This document shows, in pieces, positions 33,995 through 42,830 of a DNA stretch of 64,000 bases. The DNA comes from Mycobacterium bourgelatii (lineage in GTDB: Bacteria > Actinomycetota > Actinomycetes > Mycobacteriales > Mycobacteriaceae). Numbering within the stretch: position 1 is the first letter of the stretch; each line of letters opens with the position of its first letter. Under the pieces are notes generated by a model. That model saw only the letters and a list, made by a program, of their open reading frames with translations. It was not told the origin of the DNA and did not search any database. The translations under genes and the position numbers were made by a program. Location: assembly GCF_010723575.1 (NCBI RefSeq), contig NZ_BLKZ01000001.1:1426001-1490000 (forward strand). Direction: 5' to 3'.

Positions 33995-34542
33995 CAGCTT
34001 CCCGTCTTGAATCGGAGGGTGCGGAATCGTTGACGGCCGAGGACTTCACCGTTCTGATCACGGTAGGTCGTGATCCAGGTGACGAAGAAGCCGCTGCCCA
34101 TCGCCGTCTTCTTTTCGTCCGAGATCGTTTCATACACGGTTTCGGCGGTGATCTCGTCGCCGACCCGTGGGTAGCGCTCGATCTCGAACTCCGAGTTGGT
34201 TGCGATGGTGCCGGTGTAACCGGCGTCGGCAAGGAACTGCAGCGGATTGTTTTTGATTTCCACCGGAACTCCGCCGCGCTCGTGGATACCGGCGAGCTTC
34301 GGCGGCGCCATGGTCCAGGACTGCAACATCACCGGCGGCGAGACAACGCCACCATAGCGGGATGACGCAGCGAATTCAGGATCCAGATACGCCGGGCTCA
34401 GGTCGTCGAGCGCATAGGCCCAATGCCGAATCATCGCTTGATTAACTGGATCCGGCGCCTTGGCGGGCTGGCCGGAACTGATCGGCTGGCCGATGAGCGC
34501 GTCGAGGCGTTGCCGCAGTTCCTCTTTGGTTATCTCAGTCAC
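33994..34542 (-). CDS. MaoC-type hydratase (N-terminal half of ChsH2, separate gene)
   Basis: A 182-aa hotdog protein. PVNQAMIRHWAYALDDLSPA, YGGVVSPPVMLQSWTM, DAGYTGTIATNSE and RTLRFKTGS match the MaoC half of ChsH2. Together with the following 137-aa DUF35 gene the lengths add up to about one ChsH2 (about 310 aa). The TGATG junction implies translational coupling instead of fusion. It probably forms the active hydratase with the ChsH1-like protein. The 14-base gap from the dehydrogenase gene upstream contains a GAAAGGTCGACCG ribosome region. Confidence 0.92.
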   Translation of the reverse strand: MTEITKEELRQRLDALIGQPISSGQPAKAPDPVNQAMIRHWAYALDDLSPAYLDPEFAASSRYGGVVSPPVMLQSWTMAPPKLAGIHERGGVPVEIKNNPLQFLADAGYTGTIATNSEFEIERYPRVGDEITAETVYETISDEKKTAMGSGFFVTWITTYRDQNGEVLGRQRFRTLRFKTGS

Positions 34543-34556
34543 GGTCGACCTTTCTG

Positions 34557-35744
34557 TCAGGATGAGCTGGCACGCATGTCCCGAGGTGCGCGCGGCATCA
34601 AAAGGCCGGCCATCGCGATGATGTCGCGCTGCAACTCGTTGGCCCCGCCGCCGAAGGTGTTGATCACGGCCAAGCGGTAAGCGCTCTCCAGCTCACCCTT
34701 GAGCGGAGCCGCCGAGCCCTTGCGAACACCGGGTTGGCCCACAATATCGAGCAACTCTCGGGCCACTTGTTGGGTCAATTCGGTGCCGAACACCTTTGCC
34801 GCCGAAGCCTGGCCCATGCCTAGAGGACCGGAACTCATAGTGGCATTCACCCGCAGGTTCAGCAGCCGATATGCCGCAACCTGCGCCTCTACCCGAGCCA
34901 GTGCCTGCTGCACCCAGGGCTGATCGATCACCATGCCGTCGTCGAGTGGTGTGGTCTTTGCCCAGTCGAGGGTCTTGTTGAACAGCGGCTCCAGCGCGCC
35001 AAGGTTGCCCAACGCCGCACGTTCCAAGTTCAGCTGGTTCGTAACCAGCTTCCAGCCCTGGTTTTCGCCCAACACGATGGCGCTTTCCGGGACTCGGACG
35101 TCGTCGTAGAACGTGTAATACGTCGACACCCCCGGCATCGTGCGCAGTGGCTTCCAGGAAAACCCCGGCGCATCCGTCGGCACGATGAACAGCGTAATTC
35201 CCTTGTGTTTCTTGACGGTTGGGTCGGTCCGCGCGGCCAGCCAGATGTAGTCGGCGAACTCGGCACCGCTGGTGAACATCTTCGATCCGTTGATGACGAA
35301 CTCGTCGCCGTCGCGCACCGCCGTGGTGCGCAGCGAAGCCAGGTCGCTACCGGCACCCGGCTCCGAATAGCCGATTGCGAAATCGACGGTGCCCTTGAGG
35401 ATCGCGGGAAGGAATTTGTTCTTCTGCTCGTCGGTACCGTACTGGATCAGCGTGGGGCCCACGGTGTTCAGGGTGATCATCGGCAGCGGCGCGTTCACTC
35501 GCCGAGCTTCCTCGGCGAAGATGTACTGCTCCAACGGAGTCAATCCGCCACCACCGTATTCGACCGGCCAAGCGACGCCGAGCAACCCCGCTTCGCCCAG
35601 CGCCCGTCGGCATTCGGCGACCGCCGGGCCACCTTCCAACTGCCCCGCCACGGCCGCTCGACGCTCCGGGGTCATTACCGCTTCCAGGCGCCTCCGGTAA
35701 TCCAGTCGCAGTCGCTCTTGCTCCGGCGTGTAGTCAAAATCCAT
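34557..35744 (-). CDS. Acyl-CoA dehydrogenase (FadE28/ChsE1-like subunit)
   Basis: A 395-aa acyl-CoA dehydrogenase with FDYTPEQERLRLDYR, WPVEYGGGGLTPLEQ, the FAD/substrate segment GYSEPGAGSDLASLRT and a FGGGANELQRDIIA C-terminus. The ATG at 35744 shares a base with the P450 stop (TGATG); a TTG one codon earlier is rejected. It is probably the larger partner of 32445-33554 in a heterotetramer. Confidence 0.92.
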   Translation of the reverse strand: MDFDYTPEQERLRLDYRRRLEAVMTPERRAAVAGQLEGGPAVAECRRALGEAGLLGVAWPVEYGGGGLTPLEQYIFAEEARRVNAPLPMITLNTVGPTLIQYGTDEQKNKFLPAILKGTVDFAIGYSEPGAGSDLASLRTTAVRDGDEFVINGSKMFTSGAEFADYIWLAARTDPTVKKHKGITLFIVPTDAPGFSWKPLRTMPGVSTYYTFYDDVRVPESAIVLGENQGWKLVTNQLNLERAALGNLGALEPLFNKTLDWAKTTPLDDGMVIDQPWVQQALARVEAQVAAYRLLNLRVNATMSSGPLGMGQASAAKVFGTELTQQVARELLDIVGQPGVRKGSAAPLKGELESAYRLAVINTFGGGANELQRDIIAMAGLLMPRAPRDMRASSS

Positions 35745-36937
35745 CAAGCGCCCGTCCCTAAGCGAACCGGCATGCGCTTCACTCCGGGCACCATGGTGGC
35801 GCGAAGCCGAGTCACGTCACCGGTCAGCTCGATGCTCGGATAGCTACCCAGCAGCACCTCAAACATCACCCTTGCTTCCAGGCGCGCGAGTTGTGCTCCC
35901 AGACAGGCATGTTCGCCGGCTCCGAAAGCGATGTGCGGGTTGGGGTTACGGGTGATATCGAACTCTTCACTGGTGGGCCCGAAGATCTCTTCGTCACGGT
36001 TGGCCGCGCCGTAGAGCATGACGACGGTGTCGCCCGCCTTGATCTGCTGACCACGTATTACCACGTCCTCGGTTGCACATCGCGCCATGTGGGTGACGGG
36101 ACTGGTGTACCGCAGCATCTCCTCGATGGCGCTGGGCAGCAACGAAGGATCGGATTGAAGCAGAGCGAATTGGTCGGGATGATCGATCAGCGCCAAGGTG
36201 CCCAAAGCGATGAGGTTGCGGGTGGTCTCGTTACCCGCCACCAGCAGGAGGAACGAGAAGTTAAGCAGATCCTCATCGCTGAGGCGTTCGCCGTCGACCT
36301 CGGCAGCCGCCAGGATGCTCAGCAGGTCGTCCTGTCCGCTGACCTCTCCCGACCGCCGTGCCGCGATGAGTTTGGTGAAGTATTCGTAGAGCTCACCGAG
36401 GGCCACCAGGTGGTCCATCTCGATCTCGGGATCGGCCGTGCCCACCGCCGCATCAGACCAGACGCGGAACCGCTCCCAGTCCTCCGGGGGAGCGCCGAGC
36501 AGTTCGGCGATCATCCGGGTCGGCAACGGTGCGGCGATCTCGTCGGCGAACTCGTAGTCACGTGACGTGTCGACGCCGTCGAGGATGCCCCGCACGATTT
36601 CGCGCACCTTGGGCTCGAGCAATGTCACCTGGCGGCGGGTGAAGCCGGAGTTGATGAGTTTGCGCAGCTGCCGGTGGCGGGGCGGGTCGGTGAAGATCAG
36701 GTTGCCTTCCTGGACCGGGGTGGGCAGAGCCGGATCCGGGATGCTTATGCCCTTGGTCGACGAAAACAGGTGCGGGTGGCCCGAAACGAACCGAACATCC
36801 TCGTACTTCAAGAGAGCCCAGAAGTTGGTGACGTCGTTCCATACCACCGGCGTGGTGTTACGGAGTTCTCGATAGGTGGGGTACGGATCGCCGGCATAGA
36901 AGTCGGGCGAATGCAGGGGGGCTGTCGTGGTGGGCAA
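35744..36937 (-). CDS. Cytochrome P450 heading the igr-like operon
   Basis: A 397-aa P450: I-helix LVAGNETTRN, E-x2-R in EEMLRYT, haem ligand Cys345 in FGAGEHACLG. By position it replaces CYP125 of the igr operon; its sequence looks nearer the general CYP125/142 group than to CYP136, but I cannot name the family. The start is TTG at 36937, supported by an AGGAAGG site six bases upstream; the longer frame crosses the promoter region. It would oxidise the terminal carbon of the side chain. Confidence 0.9.
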   Translation of the reverse strand: MPTTTAPLHSPDFYAGDPYPTYRELRNTTPVVWNDVTNFWALLKYEDVRFVSGHPHLFSSTKGISIPDPALPTPVQEGNLIFTDPPRHRQLRKLINSGFTRRQVTLLEPKVREIVRGILDGVDTSRDYEFADEIAAPLPTRMIAELLGAPPEDWERFRVWSDAAVGTADPEIEMDHLVALGELYEYFTKLIAARRSGEVSGQDDLLSILAAAEVDGERLSDEDLLNFSFLLLVAGNETTRNLIALGTLALIDHPDQFALLQSDPSLLPSAIEEMLRYTSPVTHMARCATEDVVIRGQQIKAGDTVVMLYGAANRDEEIFGPTSEEFDITRNPNPHIAFGAGEHACLGAQLARLEARVMFEVLLGSYPSIELTGDVTRLRATMVPGVKRMPVRLGTGA

Positions 36938-37167
36938 CGCACGCCTTCCTTGGAGGCCTACCGTTCGGATTTGGGCTTGCCGGACAGATAGGACGAAAAT
37001 GTCCGTTTGCAAGTTGTCTACCGGACGTCGGGCAGGCCTGTCAATCGTGAACGATAAAGCCTGAAATACCATCGCTGCACGTTGACGCGGTCTTAGCGCC
37101 GGTGTACACACAGTTGGGATATGTCTGTTCTCGATACGTGCTCGATCTAACGGAAGGCAGGCAACGG

Positions 37168-38640
37168 GTGGCAGATTCGCGTTCCCTGGTCGACACACAC
37201 CAGCTTGGGGGAGGCCACTACATCGCTGGAGAGTGGATCGATGGAGGTAGTGGACGCTACGACGTCATCAATCCCGCGACGGAGCAGGTGATCGGCACTG
37301 CCCCGGACGCGGACGTAGCCGATGTTGAGCGGGCGATCGAGGCGGCGCGTCATGCCTTCGGCACCGGTCCGTGGCCCGCGGCCGAACCGGCGGAACGCGC
37401 GCGTTGCCTGCGGCAACTCAGCGACGCCCTGCTGGCCAGGGCCGAGGAGATATATGCCCTGGCACAGGCGGAATGGGGTTGCTCGGCCAATGAGCGGCTG
37501 ATTCACGTCGAAGGGCCGGCGTTCATGGTCGGGCACGCCGCTGAGCTCGCGATGGAACCCGCCGAAGCTCCGATGGATGCCTGGGGAGCGGCCGGTACCA
37601 CGCTATTGCGCTATGAACCGCTCGGTGTGGTTGCGGCGATGACACCATGGAATTTTCCGCACACGCTCAATGTGATGAAGCTGGGTGCGGCACTGGCGGC
37701 AGGCAACACGCTGGTGCTCAAGCCGTCGCCCTTGACCCCGCTGGCCGGGCTCGCGTTGGCGCGAATCATTCACGAGGACACCGACATCCCGCCCGGCGTC
37801 GTCAACGTGGTCACTCCGACAGGCATCGAGGCCAGCAGGTTGTTGACGCACGACCCGCGGGTGGACATGGTCAGCTTTACCGGTAGCTCGGCCGTCGGCC
37901 GCGACGTCATGGCCGGCGCAGCCGGCACGATGAAGCGCGTCCTGCTCGAGTGCGGCGGCAAGTCGGCCAGCATTTTGCTGCCCGACGTCGACCTCAACGA
38001 AGACCTGCTGCAGCGGTTGTTGTTCGAAGGATGCACCATGCACGCGGGTCAGGCGTGCATCCTCAACAGTCGACTGCTACTGCCGGAGTCGATCCACGAC
38101 GAAGTGGTCGGTCGACTCGCCGAACTGGCAAGCAATGTGGTGATCGGCGACCCCGTCGATCCCTCGGTCACAATGGGGCCGTTGATCAGCCGCGAACACT
38201 TGGAGCGCGTCGAGGGCTTCGTCAGCCGCGCCGTAGCCGACGGTGCCACAGTGGTCACCGGCGGCGCCCGTCCGAAAGACCTGAGCAGCGGCTTCTACTT
38301 CGAGCCGACCATACTGACCGATGTGCCGGCCGATGCCTACATCGCGCAGGAGGAGGTGTTCGGCCCGGTGCTGACCGTGTTGCGCTACCGCGATGACGAC
38401 GAAGCGGTGTCCGTCGCCAACAACTCGCCGTACGGGTTGGGCGGCGCCGTGTGGGGTACTGACGTCGAGCGTGCGTTGGCCATCGCGCGTCGGATCAGGA
38501 CGGGTCAGGTGTCGATCAACGGGACCATTCCAGGGGACGCGCCGTTCGGAGGTTTCAAGCAGAGCGGCATCGGTCGCGAGGGTGGTGTCATGGGATTGCG
38601 GGCTTACATGGAGCCTAAGGCGATCGGGGTGCCCGCGTGA
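37168..38640 (+). CDS. Aldehyde dehydrogenase
   Basis: A 490-aa NAD(P)-dependent aldehyde dehydrogenase: TPWNFP with Asn162, Glu261 in LLECGGKS, catalytic Cys297 in HAGQACIL, and a C-terminal PFGGFKQSGIGRE. The GTG at 37168 is chosen because of the upstream GGAAGG and because the longer frame enters the divergent promoter. It is divergent from the P450 of the igr-like operon and would turn the aldehyde made by a P450 or alcohol dehydrogenase into an acid. It overlaps the double CoA-transferase by four bases. Confidence 0.93.
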   Translation: MADSRSLVDTHQLGGGHYIAGEWIDGGSGRYDVINPATEQVIGTAPDADVADVERAIEAARHAFGTGPWPAAEPAERARCLRQLSDALLARAEEIYALAQAEWGCSANERLIHVEGPAFMVGHAAELAMEPAEAPMDAWGAAGTTLLRYEPLGVVAAMTPWNFPHTLNVMKLGAALAAGNTLVLKPSPLTPLAGLALARIIHEDTDIPPGVVNVVTPTGIEASRLLTHDPRVDMVSFTGSSAVGRDVMAGAAGTMKRVLLECGGKSASILLPDVDLNEDLLQRLLFEGCTMHAGQACILNSRLLLPESIHDEVVGRLAELASNVVIGDPVDPSVTMGPLISREHLERVEGFVSRAVADGATVVTGGARPKDLSSGFYFEPTILTDVPADAYIAQEEVFGPVLTVLRYRDDDEAVSVANNSPYGLGGAVWGTDVERALAIARRIRTGQVSINGTIPGDAPFGGFKQSGIGREGGVMGLRAYMEPKAIGVPA

Positions 38641-41030
38641 ATCGGCCGCTGGCAGGCTTGCGCGTCGTCGAATTGGCGACCGAGATCGCCGGCCCCTACT
38701 GTACGAAACTGCTCGTCGACCTCGGCGCCGACGTGTGCAAGATTGAACCCTTGACCGGCGATCCGTTGCGCCGCTGGGGACCGTTTCCGTCCGGCCGGCC
38801 GGATCCACAGCGCAGTGGGCTGTTCGAGTACCTCAACGCCGGAAAGCGTGGCGCCGCACTGGATCTGGCGCAGCCAGCCAATGTGACGAAGGTCCAGGAA
38901 TTGATCGCCGGGGCGGACCTGTTGGTCGAGAACCTGCCCGCCACGGCACCCGAGCGTAAGGACTACGGCCTGGACCGCGATTCCCTGTCGCGGATCAACC
39001 CGCGCTTGGTGGTCGTCCGGATCTCGGACTTCGGGCAGCAGGGGCCCCTGCGGGACCAACCGACGACTCCGCTGACGATGCAGGCGGCATCGGGTTGGGT
39101 CAACCTGCGGGAACCGGGGCGCGCGCCGGTGCAGGCCGGTGCCCGGATCCCCGAATACGTTGTCGGCGGCTACGCCGCGCTCGGTGCGCTCACCGCGTTG
39201 CGAACCGGCGGCGCGGCCAACGAAGTCGTCGAGGTCGATGTCTCGACGTTCGAGTCGCTGCTGTCCACGCTGCCCTATCCCATGCTGATGGCCGCTCGCC
39301 TGAAAAGCCTTGGCCTGCCGACAAATTCCAAGGCAGCTCCCATGCTGGGTATCGTGCGGGCCGCCGACGGCTGGATCGGGATCAACTGTCTTACGGGCCA
39401 GCATTGGCTCGACGTGTGCGCGATGGTCGGGTTGCCGGAATTCGGCGACCTTCAAATCGCGGTCATGTTGGGTGGGCCGGAGCGGGACGAATTCTTTGCC
39501 AAGGCCCAGCCGTTCTTCGATTCGATGAACGTGGCGGACCTTGTCGAATTGAGCCAGGCCATGCGGATCCCGGCTGCGCCGGTGAGCGATGGCGACACGA
39601 TCATGGATTGCCCGCAGTACGCCGAGCGGGGTTTCTTCGTTGAAGCGGGTGCCGACGGATGGCGATTTTCCCGGCCCGGCGCGGCGTTTCGGCTGTCGAA
39701 GTCGCCTGTGCCCCTGCCGGTTCCTGCTCCGCCACTGGGAGTTGAGGCGCCGGTCGGGTGGGGGGAGCGCGCGACTCCAGGTCCGACTGGTACCGCTACC
39801 GATGCTGCGCTGCCGTTCTCGGGGCTGAAGGTGTTCGACTTGAGCACCTTCTGGGCAGGCGCCTATCTGACCTGCTATCTGGGTGCCTTTGGCGCCGATG
39901 TGATCAAGGTCGAGTCCATCCAGCGTCCCGATGGTCACCGATACTCCGGTTCGTTGCTGCGTGAGGGCGATGACTGGTACGAGCGCGGACCGCTGTGGCA
40001 GGCGACGAATCTCAACAAGCGCGATATCACCCTGGATCTCAGTTCGGCCGTCGGCCGCGAACTGGCGCTGCGGTTGGCCGCCGAAGCCGATGTGGTGGTC
40101 GAGAACTTCTCGCCTCGGGTGGTAGAGCAGTTCGGGTTGGACTACGACTCCCTGGTCAAGATCAATCCCGACGTCATCATGGTGCGCATGCCGGGATTCG
40201 GCTTGGAGGGGCCGTGGCGCGACTACGTGGGCTGGGCGCTCAACATCGAACAGGTGTCGGGAATGGCGTCCGCGACCGGATACCCAGATGGCCCGCCGTG
40301 CAATCTGCAGGGACCCGCAGACCCCATTGCGGGTGTGCATGGCTGCATCGCCCTGCTCGCCGCGCTCCAACACAGGAAACGTACCGGCGAAGGACAGCTG
40401 ATCGAGGTCGCGCAAGTGGAGGTGGGCGCCGCGGTAGCGGCCGAACCGTTGATCGAGTACTCAATGACGGGGAAAGTTCGCCCGCGGCAGGGCAATCGGC
40501 ACCGCGATTACCCCCAAGGTGTGTACCCGACCAGCGTTACCGACGAGTGGGTCGCCGTGTCGATACGCGATGACTCCGACTGGGCGGGTCTGGTCGGCGC
40601 CATGAAACGCGATGAGCTACAAGACGACCCGCGCTTCGCGACCCCGGATGCCCGGCTGGCCAACCACGACGCATTCGACGCGGTGCTCACCGAGTGGACC
40701 GCCGCGTTAGCACCGGATGAGGTGGTGGCGGCACTTGTCCAGCGGAAAGTGCCCGCGGCTCGAATACTCGCGTCCGACCGCATGTATGACATCGACCAAC
40801 TCGATGCGCGTGGGTTCTACCAGGATTTGGAGCACCCGATCACGGGTCGGCATCGGTTCCCGGGCTGGCCGTTTCGCATCTCGCCCGGGCCGACGGCACA
40901 TCACAGAACACCGTCCCCGACGCTGGGTCAGCACAATGCCGACGTGCTTGGTGCACTCGGGCTGTCCGCTGATGAGATCGCGGCGTTGCGTGAGCAGCGC
41001 GTCATCGGTGAGCGCCTGCTCAACGCCTAG
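38637..41030 (+). CDS. Double-domain CaiB/BaiF CoA-transferase fusion (797 aa)
   Basis: Two complete class III CoA-transferase domains in one chain: domain 1 from LAGLRVVELATEIAGPY (about 1-370) and domain 2 from LPFSGLKVFDLSTFWAGAY (about 392-797), joined by a Pro/Gly-rich linker. At the position equivalent to the catalytic Asp, domain 1 has VEVDVSTFES while domain 2 has LIEVAQVEV, so the second domain seems to carry Glu. These enzymes normally form interlocked dimers, and the fusion would fix a pseudo-heterodimer. The GTG at 38637 overlaps the aldehyde dehydrogenase stop. Probably activates the acid made by that enzyme. Confidence 0.92.
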   Translation: MNRPLAGLRVVELATEIAGPYCTKLLVDLGADVCKIEPLTGDPLRRWGPFPSGRPDPQRSGLFEYLNAGKRGAALDLAQPANVTKVQELIAGADLLVENLPATAPERKDYGLDRDSLSRINPRLVVVRISDFGQQGPLRDQPTTPLTMQAASGWVNLREPGRAPVQAGARIPEYVVGGYAALGALTALRTGGAANEVVEVDVSTFESLLSTLPYPMLMAARLKSLGLPTNSKAAPMLGIVRAADGWIGINCLTGQHWLDVCAMVGLPEFGDLQIAVMLGGPERDEFFAKAQPFFDSMNVADLVELSQAMRIPAAPVSDGDTIMDCPQYAERGFFVEAGADGWRFSRPGAAFRLSKSPVPLPVPAPPLGVEAPVGWGERATPGPTGTATDAALPFSGLKVFDLSTFWAGAYLTCYLGAFGADVIKVESIQRPDGHRYSGSLLREGDDWYERGPLWQATNLNKRDITLDLSSAVGRELALRLAAEADVVVENFSPRVVEQFGLDYDSLVKINPDVIMVRMPGFGLEGPWRDYVGWALNIEQVSGMASATGYPDGPPCNLQGPADPIAGVHGCIALLAALQHRKRTGEGQLIEVAQVEVGAAVAAEPLIEYSMTGKVRPRQGNRHRDYPQGVYPTSVTDEWVAVSIRDDSDWAGLVGAMKRDELQDDPRFATPDARLANHDAFDAVLTEWTAALAPDEVVAALVQRKVPAARILASDRMYDIDQLDARGFYQDLEHPITGRHRFPGWPFRISPGPTAHHRTPSPTLGQHNADVLGALGLSADEIAALREQRVIGERLLNA

Positions 41031-41044
41031 CCCGCTCAGCGGGC
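41030..41044. terminator. Possible hairpin between convergent genes
   Basis: GCCCGC-TCA-GCGGGC, a six-pair stem with a three-base loop at the end of the CoA-transferase fusion and facing a convergent gene. There is no T-run, which is common in mycobacterial terminators but leaves the call weak. Confidence 0.3.
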
Positions 41045-41067
41045 CGGGTCGGCGGGCAGGGAAGGCG

Positions 41068-41547
41068 TCAGGCCTCGACCATTGCCGCAATGGTGTCGAC
41101 GACGCACGCCGGGCGGTCGGATCCCTCGACTTCGACCGTAACGCGCACGGTGGCCCGGGCGCCTTTGTCGTTGCGTTCCACTCGAAGTAACTCCGCTCCC
41201 GCCCGGATCCGGGAGTCGACCGGAACCGGCGCGGGAAACCGCAGTTTGTCGGAGCCGTAATTGACTTGCATCGACAGCCCGGTCACCCGGTAAATCTGTT
41301 GCACCAGAATGGGAACCAACGACAGGGTCAGATAGCCGTGGGCGATGGTCTTGCCGTAGGGCCCAGCCGCCGCCTTCTCGGGATCGACATGTATCCACTG
41401 GTGGTCACCTGTCGCCTCGGCGAAGAGGTCGATTTCGTGCTGGGTCACTCGCCGCCAAGCGCTGTAACCGAGGTGTTCGCCGACGTGTGCCTCGAAGGCG
41501 GCAATGCCGTCGTACACCTTCGGAGTCGCGGTCGCCGCCTGCGTCAT
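41068..41547 (-). CDS. MaoC-type (R)-specific enoyl-CoA hydratase
   Basis: A 159-aa single hotdog protein. The hydratase motif is complete: FAEATGDHQWIHVDPEKA followed by GPYGKTIAHGYLTLSL. It resembles NodN-type and mycobacterial HtdZ-type dehydratases. It is the last gene of a minus-strand operon from 45498; the ATG at 41547 overlaps the amidohydrolase stop (ATGA). Would hydrate a trans-enoyl-CoA. Confidence 0.9.
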   Translation of the reverse strand: MTQAATATPKVYDGIAAFEAHVGEHLGYSAWRRVTQHEIDLFAEATGDHQWIHVDPEKAAAGPYGKTIAHGYLTLSLVPILVQQIYRVTGLSMQVNYGSDKLRFPAPVPVDSRIRAGAELLRVERNDKGARATVRVTVEVEGSDRPACVVDTIAAMVEA

Positions 41548-42737
41548 ACGGCGACCTTGAGCCGTAACTGCTCGATGGCGTTGCCGCCCATGATCTTCGC
41601 CTTGGCGGAGTCCGAAATGCCGTCAAGCCTGTCGACAAAGCTCAACGGGTCGCCGATGCCCTCCGGATGCGGATAGTCCGAGCCGAACATCACGTGATCC
41701 TCACCCATGATGTCGATGATTCCCTTGATGTCGTCCTCCAAGAACGGGTGGATGTAGATGTTGCGTTTGAACACCTCAACGGGGTGTTCGTCGAACTCTT
41801 TCGGCATGATCTTGTACGCCATGTTGAGTTGCTCGAGGAGGTTTCGTACCCACCCGCTGCCGTTTTCGACACAAAGAATCTTGAGATCGGGGAACCGGGA
41901 CAGCGCGCCGTGGCAGATCATCGCGGCAAGCGTGTCCTCGATCGCCCGGTGGCCCATGACCACTTCACGCAGCGCACTGGGCTTGAACGAGAGGTATTCA
42001 TCCCCGCCCTCCCACTCCATGAGGTGCTTCTGGTAGCCGCTGTCGGATGCGTGCATGGTGACCGGGATACCGGCGTTGACGACCTCTTCCCAGAACGGGT
42101 CGAACTCCGGCAGGCCCATGGAACGTGAGCCGCCGAAGCGACTGGGCACCGGCGCCGGCCGGACCAGGAACGTCTTCATGCCGCGTTCGAGGCCCCAGCG
42201 AAACTCCCGGATGGCCTCGTCCACCAGCGGCAGGCAGACGACCGGCGTCGCGAAGATCCGGTCCTTGTAGTCGAACGTCCAGTGCTCGTGCATCCACTCG
42301 TTGAGCGCGTGGATGATCGCGTGGGTGAGCACGACGTCGTCGGTGGTCCGCTCTTCGATCAGGCTGGCCAGGGTGGGGTACATGACGCACTGGTCGATGC
42401 CCAGTTCGTCCATCAGCTCCAGCCGTGGGGCGGGCTCCTGAAAGGCTGGAATGACATCCATTGCCTCGCCGACAAACTCGCGGAAATTGAGACCTTCGGG
42501 GTTGTTCCCCAGGAAGTAGTCTTCGGCGCTGCCGGGCCTGGCCACGCGTGCGAACGTGGGGTTGGGGATCATGTGGCTGATCCGGTCCTTGACCATGAGT
42601 TTGGGCCGGCCGTTGACCTCGACGTAGCCGACCTTGCCGCGGTGCTCCTTCGGCAGATACTTCGTGAGCGCGTCCGTCGTCTCGTACATGTGGTTGTCGA
42701 TGTCGAAAACCGGGTACGGCAATGAACGGGCCGACAT
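41544..42737 (-). CDS. Amidohydrolase 2 family metal-dependent hydrolase/decarboxylase
   Basis: A 397-aa TIM-barrel amidohydrolase: N-terminal FDIDNHMYE (metal-site variant D-x-D-N-H), central VTMHASDSGY, and C-terminal MFGSDYPHPEG with the metal Asp. The family includes gamma-resorcylate and ACMS decarboxylases. The ATG at 42737 follows an AGGAGG site. Close paralogue of 52771-53949, with a more distant one at 45637-46830. A weak motif 2-like sequence lies at 42778. It may hydrolyse or decarboxylate a cyclic intermediate. Confidence 0.9.
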   Translation of the reverse strand: MSARSLPYPVFDIDNHMYETTDALTKYLPKEHRGKVGYVEVNGRPKLMVKDRISHMIPNPTFARVARPGSAEDYFLGNNPEGLNFREFVGEAMDVIPAFQEPAPRLELMDELGIDQCVMYPTLASLIEERTTDDVVLTHAIIHALNEWMHEHWTFDYKDRIFATPVVCLPLVDEAIREFRWGLERGMKTFLVRPAPVPSRFGGSRSMGLPEFDPFWEEVVNAGIPVTMHASDSGYQKHLMEWEGGDEYLSFKPSALREVVMGHRAIEDTLAAMICHGALSRFPDLKILCVENGSGWVRNLLEQLNMAYKIMPKEFDEHPVEVFKRNIYIHPFLEDDIKGIIDIMGEDHVMFGSDYPHPEGIGDPLSFVDRLDGISDSAKAKIMGGNAIEQLRLKVAV

Positions 42738-42830
42738 GATTCCTCCTGAGCAGCGAATATGATCATTTACGCCAATTGAGAACGACGTTATCACTCCGGC
42801 CGCGCGGCATCCAGATTGGGTGCCGTCAGG

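Noticed and set aside
36938..37167. GGAC-N6-GTCC and repeated CCGGAC in the P450/aldehyde dehydrogenase gap
   Set aside because: Arms short and not repeated elsewhere; could be chance in GC-rich DNA, so not listed as an operator.
42778..42793. GAGAACGACGTTATCA as a motif 2 site
   Set aside because: Right arm matches poorly; kept only as a weak mention.
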